Shown here in pieces: positions 49,805 through 63,900 of a stretch of 64,000 nt of DNA. Made by a program: the position numbers and the translations under genes. Every line of letters begins with the position of its first letter. The stretch's first letter is position 1. The notes below the pieces were generated by a model, which was given only the letters and a program-made list of their open reading frames with translations, did not search any database and was not told the origin of the DNA. Source of the stretch: Capitella teleta (taxonomy: Eukaryota; Annelida; Polychaeta; Capitellidae); NCBI GenBank assembly GCA_000328365.1, contig KB301444.1, positions 1,167 through 65,166 of the forward strand. Reading direction: 5' to 3'.

Positions 49805-50329
49805 AGCACCGTTCATATAATTATGTGCGAGCTCGTGCGAAAAGCACACACGCGATATTTTCCATCACACTTCTATATTATGATTGTGGGTTCACATTTG
49901 CGGCTGCGTTAAGCGCCGTTCATATTAAGTTTGTGCGTGCGGTCCTTGCGTGTGGGAAACGCACGCACGTACTGTACGGCCCTCAAATGCGTTGCGTTCA
50001 CATAATATTACGTGCGTGCGGTCCGTGCGCGCGGGCCATGTTTCTCATTCAAGTTGTAGTTTATGCGCTGACGATCGTGAAACGGGAAACGCTCGCATTC
50101 ACGCAACGCGATTCATTGATCGGTTTGGAACATTACAAGCAGGCCACGTGTTTTGGCAATGCTCCAACCCGATGGAAACGTACATTTTTAAATTGCCATG
50201 TCAATGGAAGATTCCCGTCGAAACATGGCACGGACTGCACGCATGATTATACATGCATGCAGCAAATTTGTGGGTCGAATGATATGTGCGTGTGGGAAAC
50301 GCACGCACGCATATCATATGAACAGCGCT
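49805..50329. mobile_element. GC-rich inverted-repeat element with TTA target duplication (PIF/Harbinger-like?)
   Basis: The left end AGCACCGTTCATAT (49805) and right end ATATGAACAGCGCT (50329) are inverted repeats, each bordered by TTA (49802-49804 and 50330-50332). A second left-type end AGCGCCGTTCATAT, also after TTA, starts at 49912. The words GTGCGTGCGGTCC and GTGTGGGAAACGCACGCACG recur in direct and inverted order inside. A 3-bp TTA duplication fits PIF/Harbinger, but the ends are not the usual family consensus. The GC content is far above that of the neighbours. Confidence 0.7.
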
Positions 50330-53300
50330 TTACGTCCACGCTTCCATCATAACGGATTCCAGACTGCTTCATAATTCTTCATAACGGACTCCTGACAACG
50401 TGATTCAGATCAAGACGCTTCATAACGCACTCAGCGCATGAAAAGTTGAAAACATCAACTTCTCTGCAATAATTATTCCAATCTTGCCTATTAAAAAGCA
50501 TACATGAGTATTTTCTTGTGGGATTTGAAGGTGGTGTTGGTACAACCAAAGAGGCGCGTTTCTTTTCCACCTAAGTTTATAACCCTCAAGCCAAATCCAA
50601 GTCAATCTGCTATTGCATGCTTACAGCCTCCAATACCAGGGTAATCGCATTGTGTAACATTCAGTTGGCCGCTCCGACCGACTGGTGCTGTGGCGTCGTC
50701 TGCTCGTTAGACAATGAGGGTAATCGAGCATCCCAGGACCGACGTCAGAGCGCGAGCATTAGTATGGCGATTCATAACGCATAAAATTATCATAACGTGC
50801 CGACCATTTGCGTGTTGTTTGTAAGTTTCATGAACAGCATACGATGGGAAATCCCAGCGCTATTGAACAGAAACCCAGTATTCAGCTGACCAGGGAACCA
50901 GTGAAACCAGGGGAATCATAACGTACTTGAAAAAATGCGCCAAGGAAACAACTGCTTCAAATGTGGCAAGAATAGATTAACATAAACAGACGCCCTAAAC
51001 AGGTAACCATAGATATAAGACTGTCTAGTGATCTTTCATTGTTATTAAAATGAAACAAAACAAGAAGTTATCCGCCAAATAAACTGTATATAATTATATG
51101 CCCTATAATTACAAGGTATACACCAACCAATCAATCAATTTATTAATTTATATAGCGCATTTACTTTTAAGAAATATTCAAATTCTCTTAACAAGAAAAG
51201 AAGATAAAGCACTATATTATTATTAAAACAATAAGGCACCATCATCGAAATGCAAGTTTAAAATTGTTTGTTTTCTTTTTGGTTTTGAAAATAGCCGGTG
51301 AGATGATGACTCGAAATTCATAATATTATGTCTAAACTCATATTCATGCATTTGAGTTTAGGCTGAGGAAAATTCGAAGAGTTCAGAGCGATCAGCATAC
51401 ATTAAATTTTCTCCCCGGAACACCGGAGCTGCTCGGTATTTCCAGACGGAACCTCACCGCGGGGCGTTTCCCTCCATCAAGGCGCCGTTCGGTTCCGTGC
51501 GATCAACAGATTTCACGGCGCGGAACAAAATGAGCGAATTAATTGGGATTCCGTTAATCCATGTCGCCGTTTCGGTATTCGCCACCACGCCTTGTAATCA
51601 TCTACTGCAATAAAGTTGTAAACAATTATTCCACATCACAAGAGGAAGGTCATAAAACTCGCATTAACACAGTAATTCCACTTAATTCCTATTTGTCGTG
51701 TGTTTCTTTGAAGCTGCGATCGCGCCACCATGCAACGCTGCGTGTTGCTAACTTCGCGGTGGTTCATATCACGATATAGGGATTAGGGAATTCACGAGGT
51801 GTTGCTATACTTTCTATTGTACTCACAAAAGTGTAATTATCTCAAGGTGATACAAGGCTTTCGGAGGGTTAAACACTGTAGTATTGTTATTGTTCATAGT
51901 AAATAAAGTACCGCTCCGTATACTATAGTCTATACATGTACACCATAGCCAAGGCCCATTGTTGATCGAGCTTTCTTTTCACGGAAGTTATTCAAACTCA
52001 ACGGCAGTGTTGGCTATAGCATGTGGTCAGATGGCCGGTCGGACACATTCCCCCAGGCACCTCTGGAGAGTGACCGACGCCCGCACAAAGGGTACTTGAG
52101 GGCTCGCTTCATTAACACGTTCGGCCGTTCACGAGCCTCGAAATGTGCCTGGTTCAACGCCATTAGCTTTGACCAGTGGGCCAAACGAGATGAAACGCAA
52201 ATATTACGATTGCACAGCCACGGTGGCCGCGAAATCGTCTGCCGTATTTTGCGTCTCGTGCATGCACTTGAATGACATTAGAGATTCAAAGGTGCGAACA
52301 TGTGTCGACTTCCTTTTGTTCTTGGCGGCCATTTTGAAGAATTCATTGCGGCCATTCTAGAATGGAACTGTTGAAATCTTTACGATCTGCTCAGAAACAT
52401 TCGATTTATTTCCGCTTGGGCTCCCTTTCCTGGAGTTTTGATTATAATTTGCTGTCGACGCGATCACATGGATGACATTGACATGCGTGAGAAATAGATC
52501 GCGCGTCTCGTGACCGCATTTAACGCGTTGCGTGCGCAGAGGGCAGACGCCGATACCTTGAGACCATCCGTGAATCCGTGATTACAGACCAGAGAAGCGT
52601 GGCCACTTGTATCTCTTGATTAGCACCTACGAATTAATTGCTGATGACCGCAAATAAACCCACAGGGGGTGATGCGGTCGGCGTAGTGTTCGCAAAAGGT
52701 GTGATTAGGCACGTTGTCACGTGATCACCGGGAACCAATCATCTCATTGGTTAATTAAAAACCTTTGGTTAGGAATCACCGAAGAAAGATGAAAGTGCAC
52801 TGGAAGAATTGAGCTCATCTCATGCGCTCAACGTTCGCTTTGATTCATTTTTCATCAAGAAGTTTCCAATTTTAATTTTGGTGCGTGACTGGATGTCGAG
52901 AAGTCGCACACGCACTGCATGCATGCATAATTAATGTGGTTGGATTATCCTCATCTCAAGTCCCTTTTTAATGTGATGAGGTTTTTGATTGCTTCATTTT
53001 GGAAAAATGAACAGCGAGGTCATTGCATGTGGTCGTGTTGGAGAAACCGCGAAACAAAAGGAAACAAATGATGCAACATTTCACTTTCTACATTGCGGGT
53101 GCAACACAAGTCACACCAGTAATAGAAGACGTCGACTGTCGACACACTTTATACATGAACACGCATAGACATGGAGATTAGCTTGTAGCCTATATCCCCC
53201 TATTGTGGGAAAATAAATTGATATATCATCCCGTGTTCCCGGAGTTTCGCACGAAATTAAAAATACACGTCTATCCGACATAAAACTCATACAAAATATT

Positions 53301-53400
53301 GTGAGTCAAAATACAGAAAAGAAAACCAGTCCAAATTTGGCCAAGGATTACTGGTTCTTGCAAAATATGATCGTTGTTGGTTCGCCGAAACCGGAATCTG
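50330..53400. other. Gene-poor DNA with TCATAACG motif cluster and CpG-rich stretches
   Basis: No gene supported. TCATAACG occurs six times between 50346 and 50925. A LINE/SINE-like end, ATTTATATAGCGCATTTAC, lies at about 51150 on the opposite sense. CpG-containing stretches lie at 51410-51530 (ACACCGGAGCTGC) and 52500-52570. These contrast with the AT-rich left half of the window and may be regulatory. Confidence 0.4.
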
Positions 53401-56400
53401 CGATAATCAAGTGAACGAAAAACAGGATTGCCATGACAACGGGGGACACGTAAGGACCACTTTTCACGAGCGATATCGAATTTGGTTTATATACAAGCTA
53501 ATCTCCATGTCTAAGTGTACACGCACCAAACTAGAATTTACTTCCCGCCCAGGAACTCTAACAAAAGAACCGGCACACGACCGCTCGCATCTCTGCAGTG
53601 GACAATCCGAACATCAAAGCGGAAGACGATCTCGTCGCCTCCGCCCACCGTCCATTCCTGCAGGCGGAGCTTACGTGCGATTTAATCACATCAAAGCAAA
53701 GCAATATATCTTAACCTTACGCAATGATCGCCTCCTACCCAAAAAAGGGCGGAGTGGAGACTTAGGCGTGCGTCAAATGTTGGGAAAAGGGGCGGTTTAT
53801 ACGCTCGCCCCAACCGGGATCCTGGGTTTGTTCCCAGGCGTGGGAACCCAGCAGGAAAGCTATCAATGCACTTAGTCGGTACAGGGCTCACCCCTGGGCG
53901 ATAATTCACAGAGACACCTTTGATAAAAGGAATGGGAAGGGTAGTTGTGATGTAATCTACACGGACTTCTAAGCATCCTTACATTACAAAGTTTTCCTTT
54001 CTTGTGAAATGCTTCCTGTGGTGCGTGTATGTAACTGATTGACGCTGCGAACTTCATCGATGCTAGTTTTGCGTGCATGTAGAACCTGTATTTTTGTTGT
54101 ACAACCGAATAAAATTATATCTGACATTTTACGCATGTCGATTATTGGTGAGTTGCCAAAAGTTTGTGCCTGATCTGTTAGGGAGGCTCCTGTAATTGTA
54201 CATGATGAGATCGAGACATATTTGGCATTTGTGCCTTTGCGATGAAGAAAGAAAAATCCAGAAAAGACGAACAATTTAATCTATACCGGTCGATTCTAAT
54301 ACATGTGCGTTATGTATCACTTTAATTGCAACTGTAGATTATGCGTTCGTGAAGCCTTGTAGTGTTTAACCCATTCGGTGCTATGGTGCTGTTACGTTTA
54401 CTGTGGGTGTATTAGATTTACCGACCAGTTCCAGCAAATGAGGAACAAATTGAGCTGCAATAATAACCTACAATTAAGGAACAAATCCGTGCAGGGCAGC
54501 GTTGCCGAGATGCGAGATCAATCACCCGGGAAGTCTCCCGATCACCTGCGACCTTTAATTAGGGAAGTCCTAATCACCGAGCACGGCATGGATGGTCGTG
54601 AAACAGCAGGGATAAAAAGTGAGTTTAAACTGCAGGGGAAAACAGGGGAGTGCAGAAATCTCCCTCCAAATGAGGGACTAGAGAAGGGGAGGGGGGAAGG
54701 GGAGCACAATGGGGCACACGACACGACAAAAAAGTGCTTATTAAAAGAGGAAGGCTTAATGAGAACGGATGAATACCTGCGCATCTGTTGCCCGAAACGG
54801 AAGCATTCCCACACGGGGTGTCATAAAACAGTCCTTCGGGGCTTGTTGCAGTGGATATGAGGGGCTGCGAAGGAGCTCTGCTGAATTAATGGTTGCCAGT
54901 TGCAGTGGTGGCTCTTGAAGCTCAATTTGCAAAGGGACAATTGGTTCTGTATGGGATAATGTTATTGCGCGATTAATATGCAAATTGTGGGTGTGGGACA
55001 GCGTGGACAAATGGGTGTGTATGGGGGATGTGGCGATCATTATTGTTCTCGGTGCTGCTTGGTTATTTAATTTCCCACCCGGTGCATCTCTTTGATGTGT
55101 TATAATCCCACTTCTGCCACCTTCCGCGGCCCGGTGCAGCAGGTCTTTAGTCATTGGTTATTATACAGATGAAGTGAAAGGTGGTTTGCTTGGTTGAAGA
55201 CGGAGAATAGTGCAAGTCTTAGTTGAAAGTGGGAGAGGATTTCATTAGCCTTTGGGAAATTACTTTCAGGAAAGGAAATGAGGTGTCAGCATTTGAGATC
55301 AGGAATTTCTAAAAATTCTCATTTTTCTTTCTTATTTCACTCTCAAATTGACCACAAAAGGGGTCTTCTGGTCAGCGTACCAGTCAAAGGGTCTGACCGG
55401 GGCAGCGGCGATTTCCCTTTGATGTTTTCTTTATTAAAATATAATAAAGGAAAGTATCAATCCCAAATGTTCGCATGAAAAGCCCGGATGTTTGGCTTCG
55501 TTCTGGTGGTCTGACCAGCACTGACGTCACACCGGTGTGGCCAGCGAATAAGCGCTAATCATATTTAAAAAGGAAATACATCAATAATATTATCTCCTTG
55601 AAGGAAGCGATTTGAATGGTGGGCAAGGGGAAGCACAGATGGATCAAGGAATCCAAGGAATCAGATATGAATTACAGGTCATCGACCTCCTGAAATCTCA
55701 ACGAATATTCCCGCCAAATTGAAATGATATTGGCTGTGGTCAGTGGACAGCGATTTCCTGTGTGTGACACTTGCATCAGATACGACCGAGGCTGAGAGTG
55801 CCCTGATCGCCAAACCATTGTCCAGGGTCGACCATTAGGCTCATGTTTCGCCCATTGGGCCTGCGACTAATCACGTTGATCAAATGGTGGCGTGTGTCAA
55901 TCCATGGCTACTTAATTTTTAAAGCAAGCCACATACGACTACATAGCATCTGGATCTATTTGGTATACAAATCAAATGATCAAAGAATCAGAAATCATAT
56001 ACATGTATAGGCAGAGGAATCCGTCATAGCATTTCTAGCACTTAGATGTATAGATGCAATAAGCATATTATAGGTGACGGTACTTCAACCAATCTTGACT
56101 TTGAACAGTAAATGAATAAATAGACTACCTGTACATTATACGAGTGTAGGTGCATGAAGGTATATGCATGTTACGGGTTGATTGTGTTTGTTTAGATAAG
56201 GACCCCCACGCGTCATTTATAAGTGTGTTGTGGTACCACCAAGCTTTGGCCCGAGGGTCTTGGTATGCTCGTGCGCAGACTCCTGGGCCAACCTGCCCAT
56301 TTACCTTGCTCATTATACTTAACGGAAGCCAGGTAATTGACTTGTAATTGAGGAGCACGAGTTTCGGGAATCGTTTTTCTCTCTCTATAAGTTGAAGGTG

Positions 56401-57240
56401 CTCACGTTCATGGGTGGACATGTGCGGTACGAAATTCGATCGGTCGTCCAGTGGTCAGATGGTCAATAAGCGCTGGCCAGTGGAGTGTATCTCCTATCAT
56501 TTGTCAATTGATATATGCATGAAATGATACACTGTATGTGTGATTTATACAAGTGGTGGGAACCCCGCGAGGTGTTATACTCTATGAATATGAACCAGAA
56601 TGAGAAGCGTGAATTTTATGAAAATGGAGGTGTGAAAATATGAAATGGAGTTAAAATTTTTGTATAGAGATACATGCGGTCGGTGGTGGGGTGGGATGAC
56701 CCTGGTAATCTCGTGTGCCGGAAGTCAGAGAAAAGAAGTGAGAATATGAAGAAAAAAGAAAAAAATTAAAAATTGAATAGGACAAGAGGTGTGAGTAATA
56801 AATGAGGCAATATTTGTAAACGGCATAAACGTATAGTGCACAAGTGAGAAAAATCTAATCATATTTTTGGCATTTGATTAGACTCGAGTGTTTTTCTTAT
56901 AACAAATAGGTACATGGAGAATTTGGTGAGTTGGCAGCGACATGGGTGATAAATGAGGCGTTGCGAATGCTGACGTAATGTGGGTAATTTAGGTGGGAAA
57001 TTTATTCGAGAAAATTGATTAAATCAGGAATGATGAAAGCCTTACAACACCTTTGATAACTCACTTGGAGACGCTTATCAATTCATCGTTTTCTCTTCAC
57101 TGGAGCGATCTTTTGGCGATTATTTCTCCCAAAAGAGGCTTATCCTATTTCCAAGCCTTTTGTGTCCCACGTTCAAATTGGCGCGCACGCGTCTAGCAGA
57201 CGACCAACGAACGCGAGAGACGCGCGCCATTCTTCGATTT
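53401..57240. other. Gene-poor DNA
   Basis: Open frames of 154 and 160 codons (53411-53875 and 54378-54860) have no splice context or recognisable motif, and frames also run on the other strand. A hairpin with arms CTGGGTT and AACCCAG lies near 53821-53852. Nothing can be called a gene; enhancer-like function is possible but not shown. Confidence 0.4.
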
Positions 57241-60200
57241 ATGAGAAGGACTTTTGAACCTACCAAGTGTCTATGGGTCGAAATCTATACCCTCTTATGA
57301 TGTGGATTTTGTGGGATCGATCAATTCTCGAGAATTCTTAAGAAATTTCCCCGATATTAAAAAAGTGGCCTTTTTTTTTTCGTTGCAGCCGCATGTGTTC
57401 TTGAAAACGTTCTTTGACCATTTTAGTTATTCAGGCTTACTCGTACAACTACGTATAGATCGATTCAACATTAGCCTATACTGACATGTACTTATGTAGG
57501 TATAATGCAATTAATTAAATACCAACAACTCTCGCATAATCCCCATAATAGGATCTATTCTGTGGTTGTTACATATTTTCGCAGCTCACAGTCACAGGAA
57601 AAAAAAAAGAAGAAAAAAAAAAAAAAAGAAAAAAAAGAGAGTAGATTTTTTCCCATGACATTTGCACAATGGTGGACAATCACTGACACAAATTCTGTCA
57701 TCGAATATCAAAGCAGTTCACAAGGACAAACATTTGCTAAAAATTTAAATTACATATCTTGTATATCACCAACACTCAAACATGACAATGTAATTCCTAT
57801 GTCCAAACCCAAGAAGATGGATTACAAAAAGATGATGTCCAGTCATATGCCCCCTAAGGGCTGTCCCTTCCAACTCTGCTATACCTTTTTACATACCTAC
57901 ACAAAAGGTGCTCATTACGTTGCTATAAAGGTCGGTAAGAAGAGCCGTAACCTAAGACCAGAGGAATGTAAAGTTTCACACTGGGGCCAACGCAGATCGC
58001 TTTCATGTCCGAGCGATGAAGCCATGAATGGCAGGGTTCGTGAACCGGTGGGTCGACCGAAGTCTGGTGGCCAGTCCTGCTTGATTGACAGGTCTTCGCA
58101 GGGCCACCATTCACTGCCTGCATCGCCTCTTCACCTCGCATCGTGATGAAGTCAAGGAAAGGGCTGACAAGTTCAAAATGTGAGTCCAGTAAGGGGGCGG
58201 GTCATGCCATGCCGGGGCGTCCCACTGTGCCCCCGTGCCACGACTCTCGGACCCTAGTCCGACCCCTGCGGAGCTAGCACGCCTTGCCAAACATGGACAA
58301 ATAAGATATAAGAATGGAGAAGAGACCTTTGGCTTTTCTCTGGACAGGTCGTCATGACTAATGGTGCCACGATAGGCTAGTGCCAACCACGCTGCTCGGA
58401 GAAGGCAAATAAAAGTGAAATTGGATCGCCAGAATCAATTACGCGACAAGGTCTTGTTTGGACTGGCTTGATTTTTATTACAAAAGCATTCGCGATGCTG
58501 GCTCAGGATTCATTCATCACTATCACGTCTGGCAAGATGCGTTATTCAATTCGATTAAACGCAGAGTGAAGCTAAATCGGTCATCAACTATATTTAATAC
58601 CTGCGGCATTAATTCATTCGTTCATGTAGGTCTGCATTGCGGCAATTTTATGGGGAGGCTTAGAGCAGCAGAGGTTAAATGTGTGGTCTAATGGCCAGTG
58701 CCCAACAGTGCTCAATATCAACACATGCAGTCACATCAATGCATTGCATGCACAAATTCTATCACGCCATTATACAATGCATACCCATAACAGAAAAGCA
58801 AATATATGATTAAATGTACAATACTACAGTTGTAAATATCAACACATGCAGTGTTAATTTAAATACACAAACGACCACATCTATGTATACATGCACATGC
58901 ATGGCGTACTCAATCTTTGCCAATCGCATTTGCCTGCCTTCATTTCACACACGATTTGGCAAACATCCTCATTACAATAGTGTCAAATATGTTTCGGTGT
59001 GTCCAATGACCAATTCGTGGTTGGCCCATGCACGATTTCCCTCGCCAGCTTTCAGCCCTACCCCACGGATGCACAAACAATTATCTGGACACTCAATCGG
59101 CACCACAGGGGGTCCACGAAATGTACATTCGTGCTGACAACTGTCACTGAGATTTATAAACTGGGGTTTTATTTGTGGGAGGGGACCCATGGCGAGCTTG
59201 GCAGCTCACGCTCCACTGCGCAGTGACCAGCGCCCAGTTGCTGGCTCGCATCATTACTTACGCCGGACTTCGCCCACGGACAAAGCTTACATTAGTGTCA
59301 GACTCTGCGAGGGGGTGGCCTCCAGTGCCGCGGCATGCGGGGAAGGTAAAGGGTTGCTTAGTCGGATGCATTGCCTGATGACTTTATGAGCTCGACACGT
59401 ATGAAATCGATCCCCTTCACGTGCCAAGGATATAATGCATCATGCATATGTGTCGAAATGTAACGAAATCGTTAGACGATGCAAATTTGTCACCTCTATA
59501 TTTATGTACGTGAATCAGAAACAATATTAAGTCTATAATACGCTGTTATACAGATTTACATGTGTAACCATTGCAAAGAGTCCTTGAAATAATTTTTGTC
59601 CAAATAACATTGCATAACTTTCGGACCCTATACCTGGCTATAAGTGCATGAGAGATGGCTTGAACCCGAATTTAAGCCATTACGTAGATACCTGAAATCA
59701 GACCGCTTGTTTGTCCATAGAACGTCAGATGAAGTCACCGTTGGGGCTCTTAGTGACGTAATCCTGGCGGGCGACCATCAAAATCCGTTTCAATGGACAC
59801 CCATTGGACAGGCGAGCGACCCAGGAGGTCACGGGCGGGTCATAGTGGAATCACGTGACGTCATCAACGCACGTATATGCGCGTGCTAAGCAGAGTGTCA
59901 GAAATGCACAGGAAATTAACGAATTCGTAATCGATGTCAGATTAATGGGTCAAATGTCGAGAGATTTTGTGGAATAATGTTATGTAGCATCGGGCTGGGT
60001 CTGTGTAAGCCGATTCAGATCCAGAAGATGTAACCAAGGATAAGGCCCTATATGCACGGATTAAAAAAGTCTGCTGTGTCTAAATTATCAGGGGCAGGTA
60101 TTCAATATCTGGAATTATGAAATTATATTTGTAAAGTTAGAATCTTGATTTAGCTGCTAGTATTAGTGTTACCCATCCTTATGGTCTAAGAGTACTTTTA

Positions 60201-60900
60201 CAAAATATATTAGCAGACTACATGTACAGTCACGTCCAAATTTCATGTCCAAATTTGATATCGGTTTTGACGAAAACATGATTATGTTAAAGATATAGTT
60301 TAAATTTTGAGACTTTTATTTGTTTTGATGTAGCACGATTAAAAGAAAGTTAAAAAATCCCTAAATCGACCGAATCGACACATCAAAATTAATCTATTAA
60401 CTAATAAAATTAGCCGTGAAATAGATTGGAATTTATCTCATTTTTGAATCGCTACCGAGGTGCCTGCTGTTAAGAACAAGAACACATCGAACACGCTAGC
60501 AGATGAAGCCCATATGATGTCCATTTCGCATGCATGCAATGTACCTGCACATAATAAAATTACGTATTTCTTGAATATTTTCCATGATCCACAGCTGTGC
60601 CAATTCCATACAATTGCAATGTGCACCATCCCATCAGTTTGTAATGGAACCATGCGGCGAAATGGAAACGTCGAAAGCATGTACAACATCAACTATTGCA
60701 CACACACTGGTGAACATGTATCTGCGTTAAGGGTAGGCCAACTCGAGTTAATGACAATTACCCAAAAGTACAGCTGTCAAGACTAAGAAACGAAAAGAGA
60801 GTTTTCGGTGAACATGAAGTGAAATTGACACCGGAAGTGAGCTGACCAGTTTCATAGGTAAATGTGTAATCCGGTATTCATAGGATACTTTCAGTCAAAC
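57241..60900. other. Gene-poor DNA with CpG-rich segments
   Basis: A 213-codon frame (57505-58146) depends on an A-rich run translated as lysine (57599-57640) and shows no domain; I do not call it. CpG-rich segments lie at 58190-58290 and 59200-59340. No repeats with clear ends were found, which is unusual compared with 28-41 kb. Confidence 0.4.
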
Positions 60901-63880
60901 GAGCCGTGTTTTTCTGACTCTATATTTTTCTTCTTCAAACTTGTTAGGTGCCTCTCAATGGTACTAGTATTTCCTCAGTTTACGATTATTTGATAATAAT
61001 TACAGTCTTTATAGAAGAGGTACTGAAAAGGTATTCATTAATTATACGGTCGCGTGGCTTCTTGGGGCCTTTAATGCCTCTCTTAATAAGTACTCTTTAC
61101 GTACTTCCACTGATAGCAATTATTGCGCCCTGTGGCAATGCATGATACATTCCCCTTACAAAGATCCCATAATGGATAATTCTCGGAAAGTGTAACTTTG
61201 CAAAGATCAGTTTTTCGTGTGATACATTGCAAGTACTAAACACCACTTATTAATGCTACTAGTATACAGGGCTCATAATTAGTAGGTATACAAATATTCT
61301 AGCTATATGTTGGCAAAACACAACCCTACGTCTGTCATGTTATTAGACCAATTATAGTACATGTATTTCAATTTTTTTTTTTTTCACGATGCGTTGTGGC
61401 GTGACGTCAAAAGACTTTGAGAAATTCCAGCCAACAAGCAACGGGGAAAAATAGCAAAAGAAAAATTCGAAACAACTCAATCATGGAAGTCAGATTTTTA
61501 ACTGTATTTAATGAGCAATTTCCAAAACACGAGACGTCGTTTCTACCTTTCATCAAATCGAAATAAAAACTCAACAAGACTAGCAAGACTTCAATCCATG
61601 GATTTACAGCATCGTAAATCACGCTCACCTCTGACCTCCTTACATGACCCGACCTAGAATGGTAAAACTGGGAAGAAAGGGCAGTGGGTACCGTACCTGC
61701 TTATTACCGGCAACATCAAAGGAGTGACCATTGCCACGCGCTGCCTTGGTAGGTGATTGCCCGGTGATTACACGGCTCGGTGTGATTGAAACTATCCATC
61801 ATATAGCTTCGTGACTTAGTGGTGTTTATCCAAAGCAAGGCTACTGTAATTACAATGGACAAGGTCCTCAATTATCGCTCATAAAGGGCAACGTTATTTA
61901 AAATGGACAAAACAGTTTCTTTGTAGGTCTTCAATTGGAGAAGGCCCCCTCCCTCCCGTCTCCCTCCCCTTCTCCCAGTTGGTAGTTATTCCCCTTTTTC
62001 CCCTTCAAAGGGCAAAGAAGGGTGGTGTCCAGTCAATGGTCAGCGATGTCTTTTATGATAATTGGCGTGCAAAAGAATTCAAAGGTTGAATTCATCTTTT
62101 CTTTCGTGGTCAAGGAATTTCGCGTAACTCATAATTTGGGGAATTCCATAGTTGTGACTTCCTTTTATGTTCTTTTGTGTTCTTTTGGGGAAAATTAACG
62201 AGTTTTGTCAGTTTTATGGGAGAAACTTTGTATTTTCTTCGCTTTTTATTTGTTTGTTTTCGGTCAAAGGTCAAGTAATGACGGTCTTGTTAAAAATGAT
62301 TATAGTGGAGCAGATTGTCATTTTAGCATGTTTGCTTGCTAAGAATTTTGTCATGATGAAGCGCTTTTACGCAACAGAACTCAATGATGTCATTGGAATG
62401 ATCACCAAAAAGCATTCCCTTTGGTTGCCACCAAACATTTATCTTAAGAAAATGAAGCTACTTTTTTTTTTCATACATCATGTAGAAAACTCACTGTGAA
62501 TTTTTCCATGCCCAGTTCTCAAAGCTTTAGGAAGTTGGTACATCTGAATGCCATTTCGTTTGTTGTGAACTACTGCGCTGGTATTAGCCCAGTATCAGTT
62601 AGCATCGTATCACACATACTTTTCATTCTGATTCTTTGCTCAGAACTTCAATAGTATGTGTTTATCACAGAGGAATATTGAAATTCGATTGAGAGATTAA
62701 AACTTGAATTTCTCGATATAAGTTTTACACTATGATTCACCTAAACGCACCACTCTGAGTGTTAAATTACGCAATAAACATAACTGTCCCAGATGTAATC
62801 TACATGCTGATCGGAACACACTACATGACCGATACATGCAACCATCCAGGGTCCACCACGATGATCACAGAGCAATCTGTCTTCAGCATGCAAGAGCTAT
62901 CTGATCTCATCCTTCATTCCAGGTACTACAGATAATAACTAACAAGTCGTCGATGCACAATCACAGCTGACAGAGACGAGGAGCCAAGCAAAGCCAGTTA
63001 GCATTCTGCCTTGACGACCACTTGTCACTTAGCAGACGCATTGGGGGCCATTTCAAAGCGATTCAGATCGAACTGATAAGGTGTAGTGCAGGTACGTGCA
63101 CACCTCAGTCGGCCACATCTCTCACTCTGTGTGTGTGGTGCTGACTGGACTATCATCAGGCATTCATCACTTGGTGAGTGTGCGTGCAGTTGATGCTGAT
63201 GAGGGGGCGGTGATGACGTCGAGGCTGCAAAGAAGATGAGTACTGTGATGTTGCCTCGAAAGATGAGGATGGTGACGAGGCCACGGGGTAAATAGTTAAG
63301 GGGTGACGGTGACAAGGACGAAGAATACTATGAGGAGAAATGGGAGCAGGAATATGAAGCTATCAGGATGAGAATGACATGTAGGAGAAGAATTTGGCAT
63401 TGACGAACGTATAGTGTGGCAATTATGCATATTAAATTCTCTCATATTTTCCAATTCAAAAAATATCTCACGATTGACAGCACAATCGTTTTCAGACGTT
63501 GCAATGTACGCAGAATTTTTTTGGGGAGCATAATCGTGTTTTGCAACATAATCCACATCACTACAAAGACATTCATCATTAAAAGAAGTTAATCAAGTTC
63601 GAGTCGCATAAATTGCAATTAAAGAATGATAGTGTGCAGCTGTTTTCCGGGATTTTGGAACAATCGCTTACATACATTGAAATATCATTTCGGTTCAAAC
63701 AAGCTAGCGATTGATTACTTACTTATGTAGTTATTGATGGCCTGTCACGTTCTGTGGACTTTTCCGGTTTTTTTCATGACGTCGGTGAATGCTGCATCCA
63801 TACGTTGCGGTTTGACGTTCGTTGTGTTTGATTTGTGTTTGGGGGAAATGAATGCATTTGGATTTATTACTATATTTTAA
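60901..63880. other. Gene-poor DNA at the right end
   Basis: No exon, RNA gene or mobile element can be supported. A pyrimidine-rich block (CCCCCTCCCTCCCGTCTCCC) lies at about 61946-61975. Short frames here are near-random in composition. Confidence 0.4.
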
Positions 63881-63891
63881 ATATAGCCGGG

Positions 63892-63900
63892 TATATAAAG
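63892..63900 (+). promoter_or_regulatory. Candidate TATA box near the window end
   Basis: TATATAAAG is followed about 25-30 bases later by a possible start region (CAAAGTGAGG). An ATG at 63923 opens only a 16-codon frame. It might be the promoter of a gene beyond the window, but a single TATA-like word in AT-rich DNA is weak evidence. Confidence 0.3.

Noticed and set aside
51120-51200. LINE/SINE tail (ATTTATATAGCGC word)
   Set aside because: A common short motif with no element body beside it; mentioned only within the regional entry.
53411-54860. Frames of 154 and 160 codons
   Set aside because: No recognisable motif, no consistent splice sites and reverse-strand frames of similar quality.
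57505-58146. 213-codon open frame with a lysine run
   Set aside because: The lysine run is a translated A-rich tract, other frames are open on the opposite strand, and no domain is visible.
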